Shown piece by piece: positions 44,178-55,800 of a stretch of DNA of 64,000 nucleotides. The notes beneath the pieces were generated by a model, which ran no database searches, was not told the DNA's origin, and was given only the letters and a program-made list of their open reading frames with translations. Position numbers and translations under genes: made by a program. Origin of the DNA: Fodinibius roseus (GTDB taxonomy: Bacteria; Bacteroidota; Rhodothermia; Balneolales; Balneolaceae). Every line of letters begins with the position of its first letter. The stretch's first letter is position 1. The stretch covers positions 109,987-173,986 of the forward strand of contig NZ_FQUS01000011.1 of NCBI RefSeq assembly GCF_900129315.1, written 5' to 3'.

Positions 44178-45224
44178 TCATATCGTCAGAAAATGATAAA
44201 TCTCTCGGGCTGCCCTGTCCCAGCTAAAACGCTGCGCTCTTTTCAACCCGAGCTCTGTAAGCTTGGTTTGCAGGTGCGGGGAATCCAATAGCTCCAGGAT
44301 AGCTTCTTTGATGGAATTTATGTCAGTAGGAGTGACCTTCAATGCCGCATCGCCCGATATTTCATCGAGAGCCGTGGTGTTCGATGTTATGACCGGAGTG
44401 CCGCAGGCCATAGCTTCAATAACGGGCAGCCCGAATCCCTCAAACAGGGATGGAAGCAAAAAGCCGGCGGCTCCGGAATAGAGTGCCGGCAGGTCCTTAT
44501 CATCCACATAACCCAACATCCGGGTGGCGTCACCGGACAGATTGAGTTCAAGGCTGCTGAAGTTGGCGTTGCTTCCGCCGGCAATGGCTAATACGAATTC
44601 CCTCATTTTCTCCTGTTCTCTGCAGCGTTTCCAGGCTTCTATCGTTCGCTTAAGATTTTTTCTGGGATCGAGTGAACCGAGGGTAAGCAGGTAAGGCGTG
44701 TTGAGGTCGTATTTAAGGCGGATGTCCTGAATGGTAGAAGCTGCGGCGGGCTTGAAACGACTGGTATCCACCCCGTTGTATACGGCTTTAACTTTATCCG
44801 GGGGGATATCCAGGTGGGTGCAGATGACATTTTTGGAGAATTCCGAAACGGTGAGGATGCCTTTCGCCCGCTTTGCAACCTGCGGAATAAGCGTTCTTTT
44901 CCACAGGGAATAAGAAGAGGAAAACCACTCCGGGTGCGGGAAAACAGCAATGTCATGAAGTGTTATGATATGATTACGGGCAAAAACGGGTCCGCTGTTG
45001 GCCGGGGACCAGAGCAGATCATCCCGGTCCTTCCGGGCGGGTAGCACCAGTTGCTGCCATAAATTGCCTCCTATTCTGCCCGAAGTAACCATCCCCTGCG
45101 GTTTTAGAACTTCATAGGGATACCCCCCGCGGTCAAAGCCCCTGATAACCTCCCGTCCGTATCGCTGTACGCCCGTGATCTGTTGCCGCAGGAAATGTCC
45201 GTTAATATACACTGTGTTTGCCAT
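44178..45224 (-). CDS. GT4-family glycosyltransferase
   Basis: 348 residues. Rossmann-type GT-B fold: acceptor half VYINGHFLRQQITGVQRYGREVIRGF and HDIAVFPHPEWFS; donor half TLGSLDPRKNLKRTIEAWK, then GFLLPSLFEGFGLPVIEAMACGTPVITSN, the E-x7-E motif of retaining GT4 enzymes. It transfers a sugar from a nucleotide donor, probably in exopolysaccharide or lipopolysaccharide synthesis. The sulfotransferase gene follows its start on the same strand 31 bases away, so the pair may decorate a surface glycan. The C-terminus is complete. Confidence 0.92.
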   Translation of the reverse strand: MANTVYINGHFLRQQITGVQRYGREVIRGFDRGGYPYEVLKPQGMVTSGRIGGNLWQQLVLPARKDRDDLLWSPANSGPVFARNHIITLHDIAVFPHPEWFSSSYSLWKRTLIPQVAKRAKGILTVSEFSKNVICTHLDIPPDKVKAVYNGVDTSRFKPAAASTIQDIRLKYDLNTPYLLTLGSLDPRKNLKRTIEAWKRCREQEKMREFVLAIAGGSNANFSSLELNLSGDATRMLGYVDDKDLPALYSGAAGFLLPSLFEGFGLPVIEAMACGTPVITSNTTALDEISGDAALKVTPTDINSIKEAILELLDSPHLQTKLTELGLKRAQRFSWDRAAREIYHFLTI

Positions 45225-45255
45225 CTATCTGTAAATAATTGGGTACATATTGAAA

Positions 45256-46170
45256 TTATTCAGGTCTCCATGCGTCGAGGTTACGGCCGATCAGCTGTTC
45301 CGTTTCGTGAATGTCGGCCTCGAACAGGCCGTAGAGTTCCGCGCGGAGCTTTGGGGAGATGTCCAGGTCGCTTTTTCGGATATTGACTGACCGGAACAGC
45401 TGCAGGGCCCGGTGGGTGATGACAGGAGGAATAACTTTGTTTATAGTGGCCTTGTAGCCGAGAATCCAGTTCACAGCTCTTGAGAGTATCCAGCTCCGGG
45501 CTACCCCCGAAGCATTACGTTCCTGCTGTTCAAAATTATAATCATATGTCTCCAGCCCCATAAAATCGGTGATCTCATGCATAACTTCAGCAATATTTTC
45601 TTTGATATCTTCAAACAGGAAAATACGGATTTGCTCCGGTTCAAAATAATCGAAATAGCGCTGGATTTGGTCGTGATATCGCCCCATGCCGGTCAGGTGC
45701 CACGAAAACTCCCACCCTTCCCGGATCCGCACCTGCTCGCGTCTTATGGCTTCCGAAAAGGAAACGGTTTCGCGTCCATCGCGCAGCAAATGCTTGTAAT
45801 GGGAAAAAGCGCGCTCTACCGGGTTCCTGATAACAATGATAATAGTACTTTGCGGGTCATAGCGGGCGATCTGAGCGGAGGCTGTCGTGCTGTACAGGTA
45901 TGAAACAGAAGCATCGAGCTTTACGGTGTGTTTCTGTTCCGGCTTATACAAACTGTGATAGCTGCTTAGCGTGTCGGTCCAAACTGTGCTGTCGTCTCCC
46001 GGCCCGCTCCCGGGCTTTACGGGGTCGGAGCTGTTGGCGATATTGCTGAAAAAATTCGGCTCCTTTACGATCGGAATACAGACTTCCGGGTGTTGATTGA
46101 GCAGGTAGTAAAGAGCGGTCGTGCCGGATTTGGCCGCTCCCGCAATAAAGGTATTCCGAAGATTCTGCAT
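45256..46170 (-). CDS. Sulfotransferase family protein
   Basis: 304 residues. PAPS-binding 5'-PSB motif in NTFIAGAAKSGTTALYYLLNQH, 3'-PB motif in TIIIVIRNPVERAFSHYKH; both are intact, including the Lys of AKSGTTA and the Ser in AFSHY. The family transfers sulfate from PAPS to a hydroxyl, here probably to a carbohydrate (the 31-bp spacing to the glycosyltransferase suggests that). The remainder is a helical C-terminal part without further recognisable motif. No membrane segment seen; likely cytoplasmic or peripheral. Confidence 0.88.
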   Translation of the reverse strand: MQNLRNTFIAGAAKSGTTALYYLLNQHPEVCIPIVKEPNFFSNIANSSDPVKPGSGPGDDSTVWTDTLSSYHSLYKPEQKHTVKLDASVSYLYSTTASAQIARYDPQSTIIIVIRNPVERAFSHYKHLLRDGRETVSFSEAIRREQVRIREGWEFSWHLTGMGRYHDQIQRYFDYFEPEQIRIFLFEDIKENIAEVMHEITDFMGLETYDYNFEQQERNASGVARSWILSRAVNWILGYKATINKVIPPVITHRALQLFRSVNIRKSDLDISPKLRAELYGLFEADIHETEQLIGRNLDAWRPE

Positions 46171-46765
46171 GACGTTTTTTTAAGCAATTACAGGATATGC
46201 TGCGGAAGACAATAGGACAGACGAGCTGATATCTATGGATAGGTATGGCATAACGGAAGCGTTTGCGTGAACTGACGGCATATACGAATGACGGGGTTAT
46301 TTAAATCATCCATCGACTTTAGATGAAACTGTTGATTTATCATAAATATAAGAACATATGCTTGCTTTAAAACTGTTACCTCTCATCTGAAAAATTGTTT
46401 CGCAAAGGTATAATGCCGGTATTGTCATTCTCTCCGGCTTCGGCACAAGAGCGTGGCCGGTGAAAGACAGTGTTATACAGGAGTCGGGAGGACTTAAAGG
46501 ACGCAGGGGAGTCAGACGATTTGATTCCCATTTTGGGGTATTTTTAGGCGAATATCGGGTCTGGTTAACGAAAAGAACTCAAAATATGACCAAAACCGAC
46601 GGATACACAGTAGATTTTGCTTAGTCCGACAGGCCCCTATAGAAGGCCTTTATGGGCTTGTGATTTTAAAAAAACAGTTTTGCAAAACTGTCTGAAAGTC
46701 AACATAATCTCCTGGGAGAGAACTGAGTATGAATGATTAAACGCGAAACGGGGTTCCTTTTATAA
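46171..46765. other. Gene-free stretch with a perfect palindrome
   Basis: No supported gene. ACAGTTTTGCAAAACTGT at 46674-46691 is an 18-bp perfect palindrome that resembles the TTTTGCAAA end of family A repeats and may be a solo end. Elsewhere only AT-rich sequence. Confidence 0.5.
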
Positions 46766-46834
46766 ATGTTTTATGCGGCCGCCACATATGCTTATGGCCG
46801 TTCATATTCAAACATTCACATAATATCGTCGAAG

Positions 46835-47311
46835 ATGAGATTACTTAAAATAATTGTTTTCATCAGTATAACGGGATTGCTGGTTCATTGCGCATCTACC
46901 CCGGCAAGAGGGCAAGCCGGCAGTGATGACCGGAGTAATTTTGGAATAGGAATAATGATCGGTGAGCCCACGGGGGTTTCCGTCAAATCGTGGAACAGCA
47001 GCCGGACGGCATTTGATATCGGGGCGGCCTGGTCGCTTACCGGGAGAGAGGAGGCCCTTCATATGCATTCCGACTTTTTATGGCACTCCTGGTTCAGAAA
47101 TACCGAGGATCTTGCTTTTTACTACGGTATTGGCGGGAGGGTGATATTTGCGGACGAGGCGACGGCAGGCGCACGGTTTCCTCTTGGATTAAATCTTATC
47201 TTTCAAACGATTCCTTTTGATCTGTTTGTTGAAGCAGTGCCTATTGTAGATCTAACGCCTGAGGTGGAACTGGCGGGCAACGGGGCGGTCGGCCTCCGCT
47301 ACTATTTCTAA
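46835..47311 (+). CDS. Small outer-membrane beta-barrel-like protein
   Basis: 158 residues from ATG 46835 (MRLLKIIVFISITGLLVHC; a longer frame from 46766 has no signal at its start). Signal peptide, possibly lipidated at the LVHC site. The mature part alternates short strands (FGIGIMIGEPTGVSVKSW, RTAFDIGAAWSL, AFYYGIGGRVIF) and ends ...GAVGLRYYF, the aromatic C-terminus typical of outer-membrane barrels. The family name is not recognised; porin-like or adhesion role unknown. It stands alone between the sulfotransferase and the small 68-residue gene. Confidence 0.65.
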   Translation: MRLLKIIVFISITGLLVHCASTPARGQAGSDDRSNFGIGIMIGEPTGVSVKSWNSSRTAFDIGAAWSLTGREEALHMHSDFLWHSWFRNTEDLAFYYGIGGRVIFADEATAGARFPLGLNLIFQTIPFDLFVEAVPIVDLTPEVELAGNGAVGLRYYF

Positions 47312-47575
47312 GGGATAGGGATATGAACCTGTTTTCTGATTAGCAGGGTAAGCGCTGTTTTAAAGAGTTAATTGTGAAGCAATATGGAAAAGAGGATCTC
47401 AACCCTTTTACTTAATTGGTTAACCACAATCAAAAATAGAGGAGTCCTCCTGTGCAAACAGGGGAATGACCATGATGAACTCCATTTTTCTTGTTTGTAG
47501 TTAGAAAAAAGGAAATAACACAAAGAAAAATTCGTTTAATGAACAATAATACGAACTATTAAAAAAGGAGCAACT

Positions 47576-47782
47576 ATGGATATTAAAGAGAGAACCCGCA
47601 AGGAACTGGAAGAGCGAATTCAGGCACTGGAAGGGATCATTGCCCGGAAGGGCGTGGGCGCAAGTTATCGCCAGAAAATCGACCGCATCCAGCGAGATGT
47701 AAATATTGCTTTGATGCTCGGTGCGACATCGGCTATTCTGGGATTGACCATCTGGGCCGTTACGAGATCCAACAAAAAATAA
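47576..47782 (+). CDS. Small membrane protein, 68 residues
   Basis: Starts ATG 47576 after the strong ribosome site AAAAGGAGCAACT. MDIKERTRKELEERIQALEGII is a charged amphipathic helix, then KIDRIQRDVNIALMLGATSAILGLTIWAVTRSNKK with one hydrophobic helix and a basic end. The family is unrecognised. The good ribosome site argues that it is real. It is convergent with the PAS kinase that ends 14 bases downstream. Confidence 0.6.
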   Translation: MDIKERTRKELEERIQALEGIIARKGVGASYRQKIDRIQRDVNIALMLGATSAILGLTIWAVTRSNKK

Positions 47783-47795
47783 ATGGACGGTTTCT

Positions 47796-48878
47796 TTATG
47801 GCTGGGCCGGCAGGGTGAAGGTGAACGTACTCCCTTTGCCCGGCTCACTTTCCAGCCGGATGCCGCCCCCGTGCCTCTCAACAAAATCAATACAGATATC
47901 CAGGCCAATCCCGGGACCTTTTTCCCCATTGGTCCCGAACGCCGTATAATTGTGGTCTTTATCTAAAACTTTCTCCTGCGCATTTTCGTCAATGCCTACT
48001 CCTTCATCCACTACCGATATGGTTACACTGTCGCCGGTTTCCTCTGCCTTCACCATAACCGTTCCTCCCGGATGGGAATATTTGATGCCATTGGCGATGA
48101 GATTTTTCAGGATCTTTTTTACCATGCCGGCATCGGCATCTGCATGGATAGCGTCGGGGACCCGGTTTTCCAGGCTGATTCCTTTCTCCCCGGCATCCGA
48201 CTGTACCTTCTCAAATACAACGTCTGTGAGCTTCGAAAGATGTACTTCTTGGATATCCGTTGTTACCTCTCCCAGCTTAACCCTTGACCAGGCCAGCAGA
48301 TCCTCCAACAGCTCATGGGTCTCCCGGGTATTCTTGTTTAGCAATTCCAGGTATTCCAGGATATCTTCCTTGGAGAATTCGTCATAGTCTTGTAACAAAA
48401 TAGAATAAACGCCCTTCGCGCCTCCCACGGCATTGCGGAGATCATGGGAAATGACAGAAAAAAGTTTGTCTTTTTGCCTGTTCAATTCCGTGAGTTTTTC
48501 ATTCTTCAGGGCAAGTTTTTTCTCCATCTTCTTCTGATCCGTGGTATCTTTCACGGCCAGGAGGAATTTGTCCCCCTCCCCATTGCTTATTTTTGATAGG
48601 ACGGCGTTATACCATCGGTTTTTTTCTCCCATCTCAATCTCGTACTCGAAGGTAACCTGCTTTTCTCCCTCCTTTAACCTGTCAAAAGCTTGTCCAATCT
48701 TTTGACTTACCTGCGAGGGTAACACCTGCCGGTGATGTTTTTCTACTAACTCTTTTGCGGGAGGCATGAACTCTTCCCCGCGATCCGTAGCGGTATAATC
48801 TTCAATTATTCCGTCCGCAGTGAATACGAAAAGATGATCATAAAACGCGTTTAATATCGATTTCAGGTATTCGGTCAT
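47796..48878 (-). CDS. PAS-domain sensor histidine kinase
   Basis: 360 residues, no membrane segment. A PAS domain (about 5-125; HLFVFTADGIIEDYTATDRGEEFMPP, FEYEIEMGEKNRWYNAVLSKI) is followed by a short coiled coil, HisKA (DKLFSVISHDLRNAVGGAKGVYSILLQDY; His in SHDLRN), and HATPase with N-box VKKILKNLIANGIKYS, G1 VDEGVGID, G2 GPGIGLDI and the final GKGSTFTFTLP. A soluble kinase responding to an intracellular cue. Its kinase core is of the ordinary SHDLR type and unlike that of the 31-44 kb cluster. No response regulator is nearby. Confidence 0.9.
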   Translation of the reverse strand: MTEYLKSILNAFYDHLFVFTADGIIEDYTATDRGEEFMPPAKELVEKHHRQVLPSQVSQKIGQAFDRLKEGEKQVTFEYEIEMGEKNRWYNAVLSKISNGEGDKFLLAVKDTTDQKKMEKKLALKNEKLTELNRQKDKLFSVISHDLRNAVGGAKGVYSILLQDYDEFSKEDILEYLELLNKNTRETHELLEDLLAWSRVKLGEVTTDIQEVHLSKLTDVVFEKVQSDAGEKGISLENRVPDAIHADADAGMVKKILKNLIANGIKYSHPGGTVMVKAEETGDSVTISVVDEGVGIDENAQEKVLDKDHNYTAFGTNGEKGPGIGLDICIDFVERHGGGIRLESEPGKGSTFTFTLPAQP

Positions 48879-49310
48879 AGAAGTGAAGTTAAAGACTATT
48901 TATTAGTTTAGCGTAAGCATCGGGTTGAGTTACTCAAATGGCCCTTTACAAGCGATAGACCTTTGTATAAATCCTCCAGTACTAACCGCCTTTTTTTTAA
49001 ACTTCATGTTTAATTTAATTTTAAGAAGCTTACTGTTTTAAAGCTGTATAAGCAACCCTTTAGGGAAAAGAAGGAAGAGGTAAACTTTTCAAATCCATTT
49101 GTCCACACATTCATACTCAGATAATGCTGCGGATTATTGTTCCTTGCCTGTGCATAACATAGTTATATCTAATAATTTCACAGGGGGAATAATGATCTTG
49201 GGATATTTCAACCCCCGGCCGGCTTATTCAGAGCCGACTGTCCACCTGCAAGTTATTGTTAGTTGTTATCGGGCAAGTGGGTTTTTTCTTAAGTACTTTT
49301 TTATTCAGGG
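48879..49310. other. Gene-free stretch before katG
   Basis: AT-rich, no gene recognised. The 49099-49482 frame overlaps repeat A4 and has no family resemblance. Confidence 0.5.
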
Positions 49311-49446
49311 AAGCCTTTGTAAAACCGTTCTTTTGTCCCATGCCGGCGTTATCGGTCGGTTGAAATTCTTAGGTGTGAGCTATTTGCTGCGGGGGCAACC
49401 TTCCTGGGGTCTTAACCACGACCAAATTCCCTGGTTTTTCAAGCTC
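49311..49446 (-). repeat. Dispersed repeat family A, copy 4 (minus)
   Basis: Reads on the minus strand GAGCTTGAAAAACCAGGGAA ... CCCCGCAGCAAATAGCTC ... GAACGGTTTTACAAAGGCTTC. About 136 bp; ends inverted. It lies upstream of katG. Confidence 0.75.
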
Positions 49447-49568
49447 TCTCTTTATAACAGCATTTGCATGCAGATCTCATAACTGAGTCTAATACCGGTA
49501 ATAGTATTTTTCTATCAGAGAAGATCAAATGATTTAGTTAGTTTATACTTCTCAAATAAAAGTAATAA

Positions 49569-51821
<2,253 letters not shown>

Positions 51822-51905
51822 GGTCGGTCCACCAGACAGAGGGCTGGCACCCTATGTAAGCTATATATTGAACCTCTAACAACAAAACGGGTTCTGACTG
51901 ACCTG

Positions 51906-51942
51906 ATAAGGCAGCCTGGTTTCAGGCTGCCTTATTTATTTT
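51906..51942 (+). terminator. Rho-independent terminator after katG
   Basis: ATAAGGCAGCCTG, GTTT loop, CAGGCTGCCTTAT and then TTATTTT: a 13-bp perfect stem, about 85 bases after the stop. Confidence 0.9.
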
Positions 51943-51944
51943 GT

Positions 51945-52087
51945 CGAAGCCATTGCAAAACCGTTTTTTTGGCCAATATCTGCATGTTCGCGCCTTCAAA
52001 CCCCTCACATATGTGTTTTATATGCTGTGGTTTTGAATGCGCTCGGGGGTAGATATTGATTAAAATTCCTGGTTTTCAAAGGCTTCA
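51945..52087 (-). repeat. Dispersed repeat family A, copy 5 (minus)
   Basis: On the minus strand: GAAGCCTTTGAAAACCAGGA ... ACCACAGCATATAAAACACA TATGTGAGG ... ACGGTTTTGCAATGGCTTC. About 143 bp. The CATATAAAACACATATG segment is itself a small hairpin. Confidence 0.78.
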
Positions 52088-52345
52088 TATCCTGGGTACC
52101 AAGAGCCTCTCAGACTTGGCAAAATCTGCTGTGTGCCCGTAGAATTTGGCTGGAATCCGAGCTCTTCATCGTTAAACAAGCCGCTAATCGCCTCAAAAGA
52201 CTTCAAAGTCTGACTCTCCCCGCGCGCTCTGAGTCCGAGAAGCACCTATGTACGAAGCTCTTGGTTTCGGAATCTGACGCCCGGTTTTGTCTCCCGGACC
52301 AGCCATCTGAAACGATACTGAAAGTGGATCGATGCGAAGGAGCAT
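52088..52345. other. Gene-free stretch before CBS gene
   Basis: No recognised gene. A 61-codon minus-strand frame (52060-52245) overlaps the repeat and shows no family resemblance. Confidence 0.4.
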
Positions 52346-52786
52346 TCAGGCCGGATATTGTCCGCCCTGTATATACTGCCGGAGGTTGGAGATTTCTCCT
52401 TTTTGCTTGGAGATGATGGCTTTTACCAAGTCACCGATAGAGATGACGCCGACGACAGCGTCATCTTCCATAACCGGGAGATGACGAATTTTCTTGTCGG
52501 TCATGACGGACATGCAGGACTCCACGGTATCCCGGGGACTGACATTATAGACGTTGCCGGTCATAATAGTACTGACTTTCGTCTCTTTGGAAGTCCGCCC
52601 TTTTAAAATAACTTTACTGCGGTAGTCACGTTCACTCAGAATACCCAGCAGCTGGTCTCCGTCCATGACGACCAGCGCGCCAATATCGAGTTCATCCATT
52701 TTTTCAATGGCTTCAAACACGGTTTGATCTGCGGAGATACTGTAGACCTCATATCCCTTGTTCTTTAAGATATCTCTGACGAGCAT
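52346..52786 (-). CDS. CBS-pair domain protein
   Basis: 146 residues, essentially one Bateman module: first CBS (YEVYSISADQTVFEAIEKMDELDIGALVVMDG), second (NVYNVSPRDTVESCMSVMTDKKIRHLPVMEDDAVVGVISIGDLVKAI). Both carry the GxxSxxD-type nucleotide-binding segment (GILSERDY and GVISIGDLV). A stand-alone CBS protein probably senses adenosine nucleotides and acts on a partner that is not visible here. Divergent from trmH with an 88-bp shared promoter region. Confidence 0.9.
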   Translation of the reverse strand: MLVRDILKNKGYEVYSISADQTVFEAIEKMDELDIGALVVMDGDQLLGILSERDYRSKVILKGRTSKETKVSTIMTGNVYNVSPRDTVESCMSVMTDKKIRHLPVMEDDAVVGVISIGDLVKAIISKQKGEISNLRQYIQGGQYPA

Positions 52787-52874
52787 ATAAACCTCTTTTT
52801 TTAATGGATAAATGACATAACAAAAAGTATTATAACATATATCTCAGATTAAATACACATCAGATAAAAAATTT

Positions 52875-53564
52875 ATGGATCGAGCGTTAAAAGAAGCATT
52901 AATAGATCATCTGCTACAATTCATCACCGAAGATCGCTGGGAGCGCATTAATGAAGTCCTCTGCCAGCGTACCCGATTTTTGTCCGTCGTGCTGGAAGAT
53001 CTCTATCAGCCGCATAATGCCAGCGCCGTCTTGCGAAGCTGTGACTGTTTCGGAATACAGGATGTGCACATTGTTGAGAACGAAAACAAGTTTAGTCCCG
53101 CTAAAGGTGTGACGATAGGCTCCGACCAGTGGCTTTCACTGCACAAGTACAACAGTAAGGGGGGAGGAGCAGAAAACACCCGGCAGTGCTACCGGCAGCT
53201 GCGGGAAGAGGGATACCGGCTCATTGCCACCACGCCCCATGAGGATGATGTGACGATCGATGAAGTTCCGCTGAATCAAAAGACAGCCCTGGTATTCGGG
53301 TCCGAGTTAACGGGACTATCCGATTTTGCTCTCGAAGGGGCGGACGGTTATGCCCGGATTCCGATGGTGGGCTTCAGCGAAAGCTTCAATATATCCGTGA
53401 GTGCGGCGCTATGCCTGTATGAGTTGTCCACCCGTTTGCGCAAAGAGGGAAGCGGATGGATGCTCAGTGAAGGGGAGAAGATTGATTTGCAACTGGATTG
53501 GATCCGGAAGTCGGTCCGCGCTGTTGATAAAATAGAGGAGCGGTGGAGGGGACAGGAATTCTGA
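52875..53564 (+). CDS. trmH: tRNA (guanosine-18-2'-O)-methyltransferase TrmH
   Basis: 229 residues, SPOUT fold. Motifs: LEDLYQPHNASAVLRSCDCFGIQDVHIVE (Asn-Ala-Ser-Ala-Val-Leu-Arg), ALVFGSELTGLSDFALEGADGYARIPMVGFSESFNISVSAALCLYEL, the knot region that binds AdoMet and ends with the NxSVSAAL block. It methylates the 2'-OH of G18 in the D-loop of tRNA. Start ATG 52875 is preceded by AT-rich DNA. A promoter shared with the divergent CBS gene is likely. Convergent with the M23 peptidase gene at its end. Confidence 0.93.
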   Translation: MDRALKEALIDHLLQFITEDRWERINEVLCQRTRFLSVVLEDLYQPHNASAVLRSCDCFGIQDVHIVENENKFSPAKGVTIGSDQWLSLHKYNSKGGGAENTRQCYRQLREEGYRLIATTPHEDDVTIDEVPLNQKTALVFGSELTGLSDFALEGADGYARIPMVGFSESFNISVSAALCLYELSTRLRKEGSGWMLSEGEKIDLQLDWIRKSVRAVDKIEERWRGQEF

Positions 53565-53664
53565 AAATGGAGATGTAAAAAGTAGAAAGTTTGGAAGCTA
53601 AAGGTTGGCCCGCAGATCTGCACGGATAAGAGGCGTTTGGAAAATGGCAGCCTCTGAAACGGCC

Positions 53665-54639
53665 CTAATCCATCGAGCGTTCGCTGGTTTCGGCCTTTTC
53701 CTTGTACACAGCATATTCTTCCGGTGACACATCAACAAAAAGGAAATGAAGGGGATCGACAGGCTCGCCATCCTGGTGTACTTCGTAATGAAGGTGGGGG
53801 CCCGATGACAATCCCGTGTTTCCGGTATAAGCAACCAGCTCTCCGCGTTTGACTCTCGTACCGGGACCAATGTCCTTGGCAAAAGAGGAGAGGTGACCAT
53901 AGTAGGTTTCATAACCGAAGCCGTGGTCGATAATGAGCAGACGCCCGTAAGTACCTTTGCGCGAAGCGTGCTTGACGACCCCGTCGCCGGTGGCAAAAAC
54001 CTTGCTTCCGACATTGGAATTAAAATCAATTCCGTCGTGCTGGCGCCGGTACTTCAGGATAGGATGATATCGCTTTCCGAAGCCACTGACGATATCACTC
54101 TCTGTCGGCTTGATAGCCGGAACATGGACCATTTTTTCCTGATTTTCATTGTAGGTCGATTTAATGTCATCGAAACTCGACTGCTGGATATTGATGCTTC
54201 GTTCCAGGCCTTCCAGGTTTTGAGCGGTCTCTTTTAATATGTCTGCCGTTTCTTCACTATGAATATCAAACTCACTGTAGACATCAGCACCACCGGCACC
54301 TCCTTTTCGCTCATCCAGTGAGATGCTTTCCATCCCTAAAAGGGACCGGTACATTTCGTTATCAACTTCAGCAAGCTGGTCTACCTGCCGGTCAAGATTG
54401 GAAATGCTCTGTTGGGTAATTTTCAGCTGTTCCTTAAGGGCCTCGTTTTCCGCCTTGAGGGCAATTTCGGCAGGCGTTCCGATTGAAAAGGAAAGAATAG
54501 AGATTCCGATTCCACTTAAGACCACACCGCATAAAAGCCAGACGGAAGCGGTATATATAATTCGCTCTAATTTGTTGTACTTGACGGGCACAAACTCGCA
54601 GTTTTGCTCGTCATAATAGTAATAGTTTTTTAAGAACAT
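53665..54639 (-). CDS. M23 peptidoglycan endopeptidase
   Basis: 324 residues. Cytoplasmic stub, one membrane helix (IIYTASVWLLCGVVLSGIGISILSF), a coiled coil (about 60-95), and the M23 LytM domain from about residue 190: SGFGKRYHPILKYRRQHDGIDF with metal-ligand His and Asp, then HGFGYETYYGHLSSF and SSGPHLHYEVHQDGEPVDPLHFLF (HxH motif). All zinc ligands are intact, so it should cut cross-bridges in periplasmic peptidoglycan. Members with a coiled coil resemble cell-division or morphogenesis endopeptidases. It stands alone; the C-terminus ends with a short charged tail. Confidence 0.92.
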   Translation of the reverse strand: MFLKNYYYYDEQNCEFVPVKYNKLERIIYTASVWLLCGVVLSGIGISILSFSIGTPAEIALKAENEALKEQLKITQQSISNLDRQVDQLAEVDNEMYRSLLGMESISLDERKGGAGGADVYSEFDIHSEETADILKETAQNLEGLERSINIQQSSFDDIKSTYNENQEKMVHVPAIKPTESDIVSGFGKRYHPILKYRRQHDGIDFNSNVGSKVFATGDGVVKHASRKGTYGRLLIIDHGFGYETYYGHLSSFAKDIGPGTRVKRGELVAYTGNTGLSSGPHLHYEVHQDGEPVDPLHFLFVDVSPEEYAVYKEKAETSERSMD

Positions 54640-54757
54640 GTTAAATATGCTGGTACCGGCGTAATTTCCGAGGGAAAAAAGTAAGTGTAAACCTTATATG
54701 ATTTTAAATGGGGTAATAATAGTCATTAAAAGCGTAAAACCCAAATGGATTCAGCCC

Positions 54758-55789
54758 CTACTCTACGTCCCCTTCGAAGTATTCAATAGCGCTGCGGGGA
54801 GGGCTGGTTCTTTTTTTCTTCTCCGCAATGTGTTTTTTAACCTTTCCCTGGAACGCTTCTGCGGCATCATAGCCGTAATGACGAAGCAGGTAATTCATGG
54901 CAATGACTTCCGCGATGACGGTGATATTTTTTCCGGGAGTAATGGGTAAGTTGATAAACGGGATGTCAATATCCATGATAGAGGTCGTATCCCTGTTTAA
55001 GCCCGTGCGCTCAATATTCTGGGACTCTTCGTCCCACAAGGAAAGCTCAAGCACCACCTCCAGCCGTTTTTGATAGCGGATGGCGCGAACGCCAAACATC
55101 GACATGATATCGATGATACCGAGTCCGCGTATTTCCATAAAATGCTTGTTCATCTCCGTGGCGGAGGTCATGAGCACGTTATTTTTCTTGGTCAGTACCA
55201 CCGCATCATCGGACACCAGCCGGTGGCCGCGTTCAACCAGGTCGAGGGCTACTTCGCTTTTGCCAATACCCGATTTGCCGACAATGAGGATGCCTACGCC
55301 ATACACATCCACCATGGAGCCGTGCACGATCGTTTGCAAAGCGAATTGATCCTCCAGGAATTCCCGGAGCAGCTGCAGAAAACGGGTGCTTTCGAAGGGC
55401 GTACCGAAGACCGGGATACCAGCCTCTTTTGCCATGGCAAGCAGGTGATCCGGCAGCCCATTGCTGTTTGTGATAAAAAGCACCGGGATATCAAACTGCA
55501 CGAGGTTCTCAAAAGAAGCTTTCTGCTCTTTTTTCGTAAGGCTTTTCAGGTACCGGCTTTCAGTATTGCCGATAACCTGTATACGCTGGTGGGTGAAAAG
55601 TTTGACAAAGCCGGCTAACGCCAAACCGGGGCGGTGAAGGTCCGCCTCGGTGACGTATCGCTGTTCGTTATCGCATTCGGCCACAAGGGTGTTAAGCTCG
55701 ATGTGGACACGTTCACGCAGTCGCTCTACGAGATACGCAACGCTGATTTTTTCCTTTTTGGGAATACATTCATGTGGACCGAAAGGCAT
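54758..55789 (-). CDS. hprK: HPr kinase/phosphorylase HprK
   Basis: 343 residues. N-terminal HprK domain, Walker A GKSGIGKSE (around residue 160) and the C-terminal signature EIRGLGIIDIMSMFGVRAIRYQKRLEVVLEL. The enzyme phosphorylates or dephosphorylates a Ser on HPr and so sets carbon-source control. In genomes with an incomplete PTS it regulates other targets. It follows hpf by 11 bases on the minus strand, and hpf follows xerC by 14 bases, so xerC-hpf-hprK form a unit. No HPr gene is seen in this window. Confidence 0.95.
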   Translation of the reverse strand: MPFGPHECIPKKEKISVAYLVERLRERVHIELNTLVAECDNEQRYVTEADLHRPGLALAGFVKLFTHQRIQVIGNTESRYLKSLTKKEQKASFENLVQFDIPVLFITNSNGLPDHLLAMAKEAGIPVFGTPFESTRFLQLLREFLEDQFALQTIVHGSMVDVYGVGILIVGKSGIGKSEVALDLVERGHRLVSDDAVVLTKKNNVLMTSATEMNKHFMEIRGLGIIDIMSMFGVRAIRYQKRLEVVLELSLWDEESQNIERTGLNRDTTSIMDIDIPFINLPITPGKNITVIAEVIAMNYLLRHYGYDAAEAFQGKVKKHIAEKKKRTSPPRSAIEYFEGDVE

Positions 55790-55800
55790 AACTCAGGGTA

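Noticed and set aside
52060..52245. 61-codon minus frame next to repeat A5
   Set aside because: It overlaps the repeat and shows no recognisable family.
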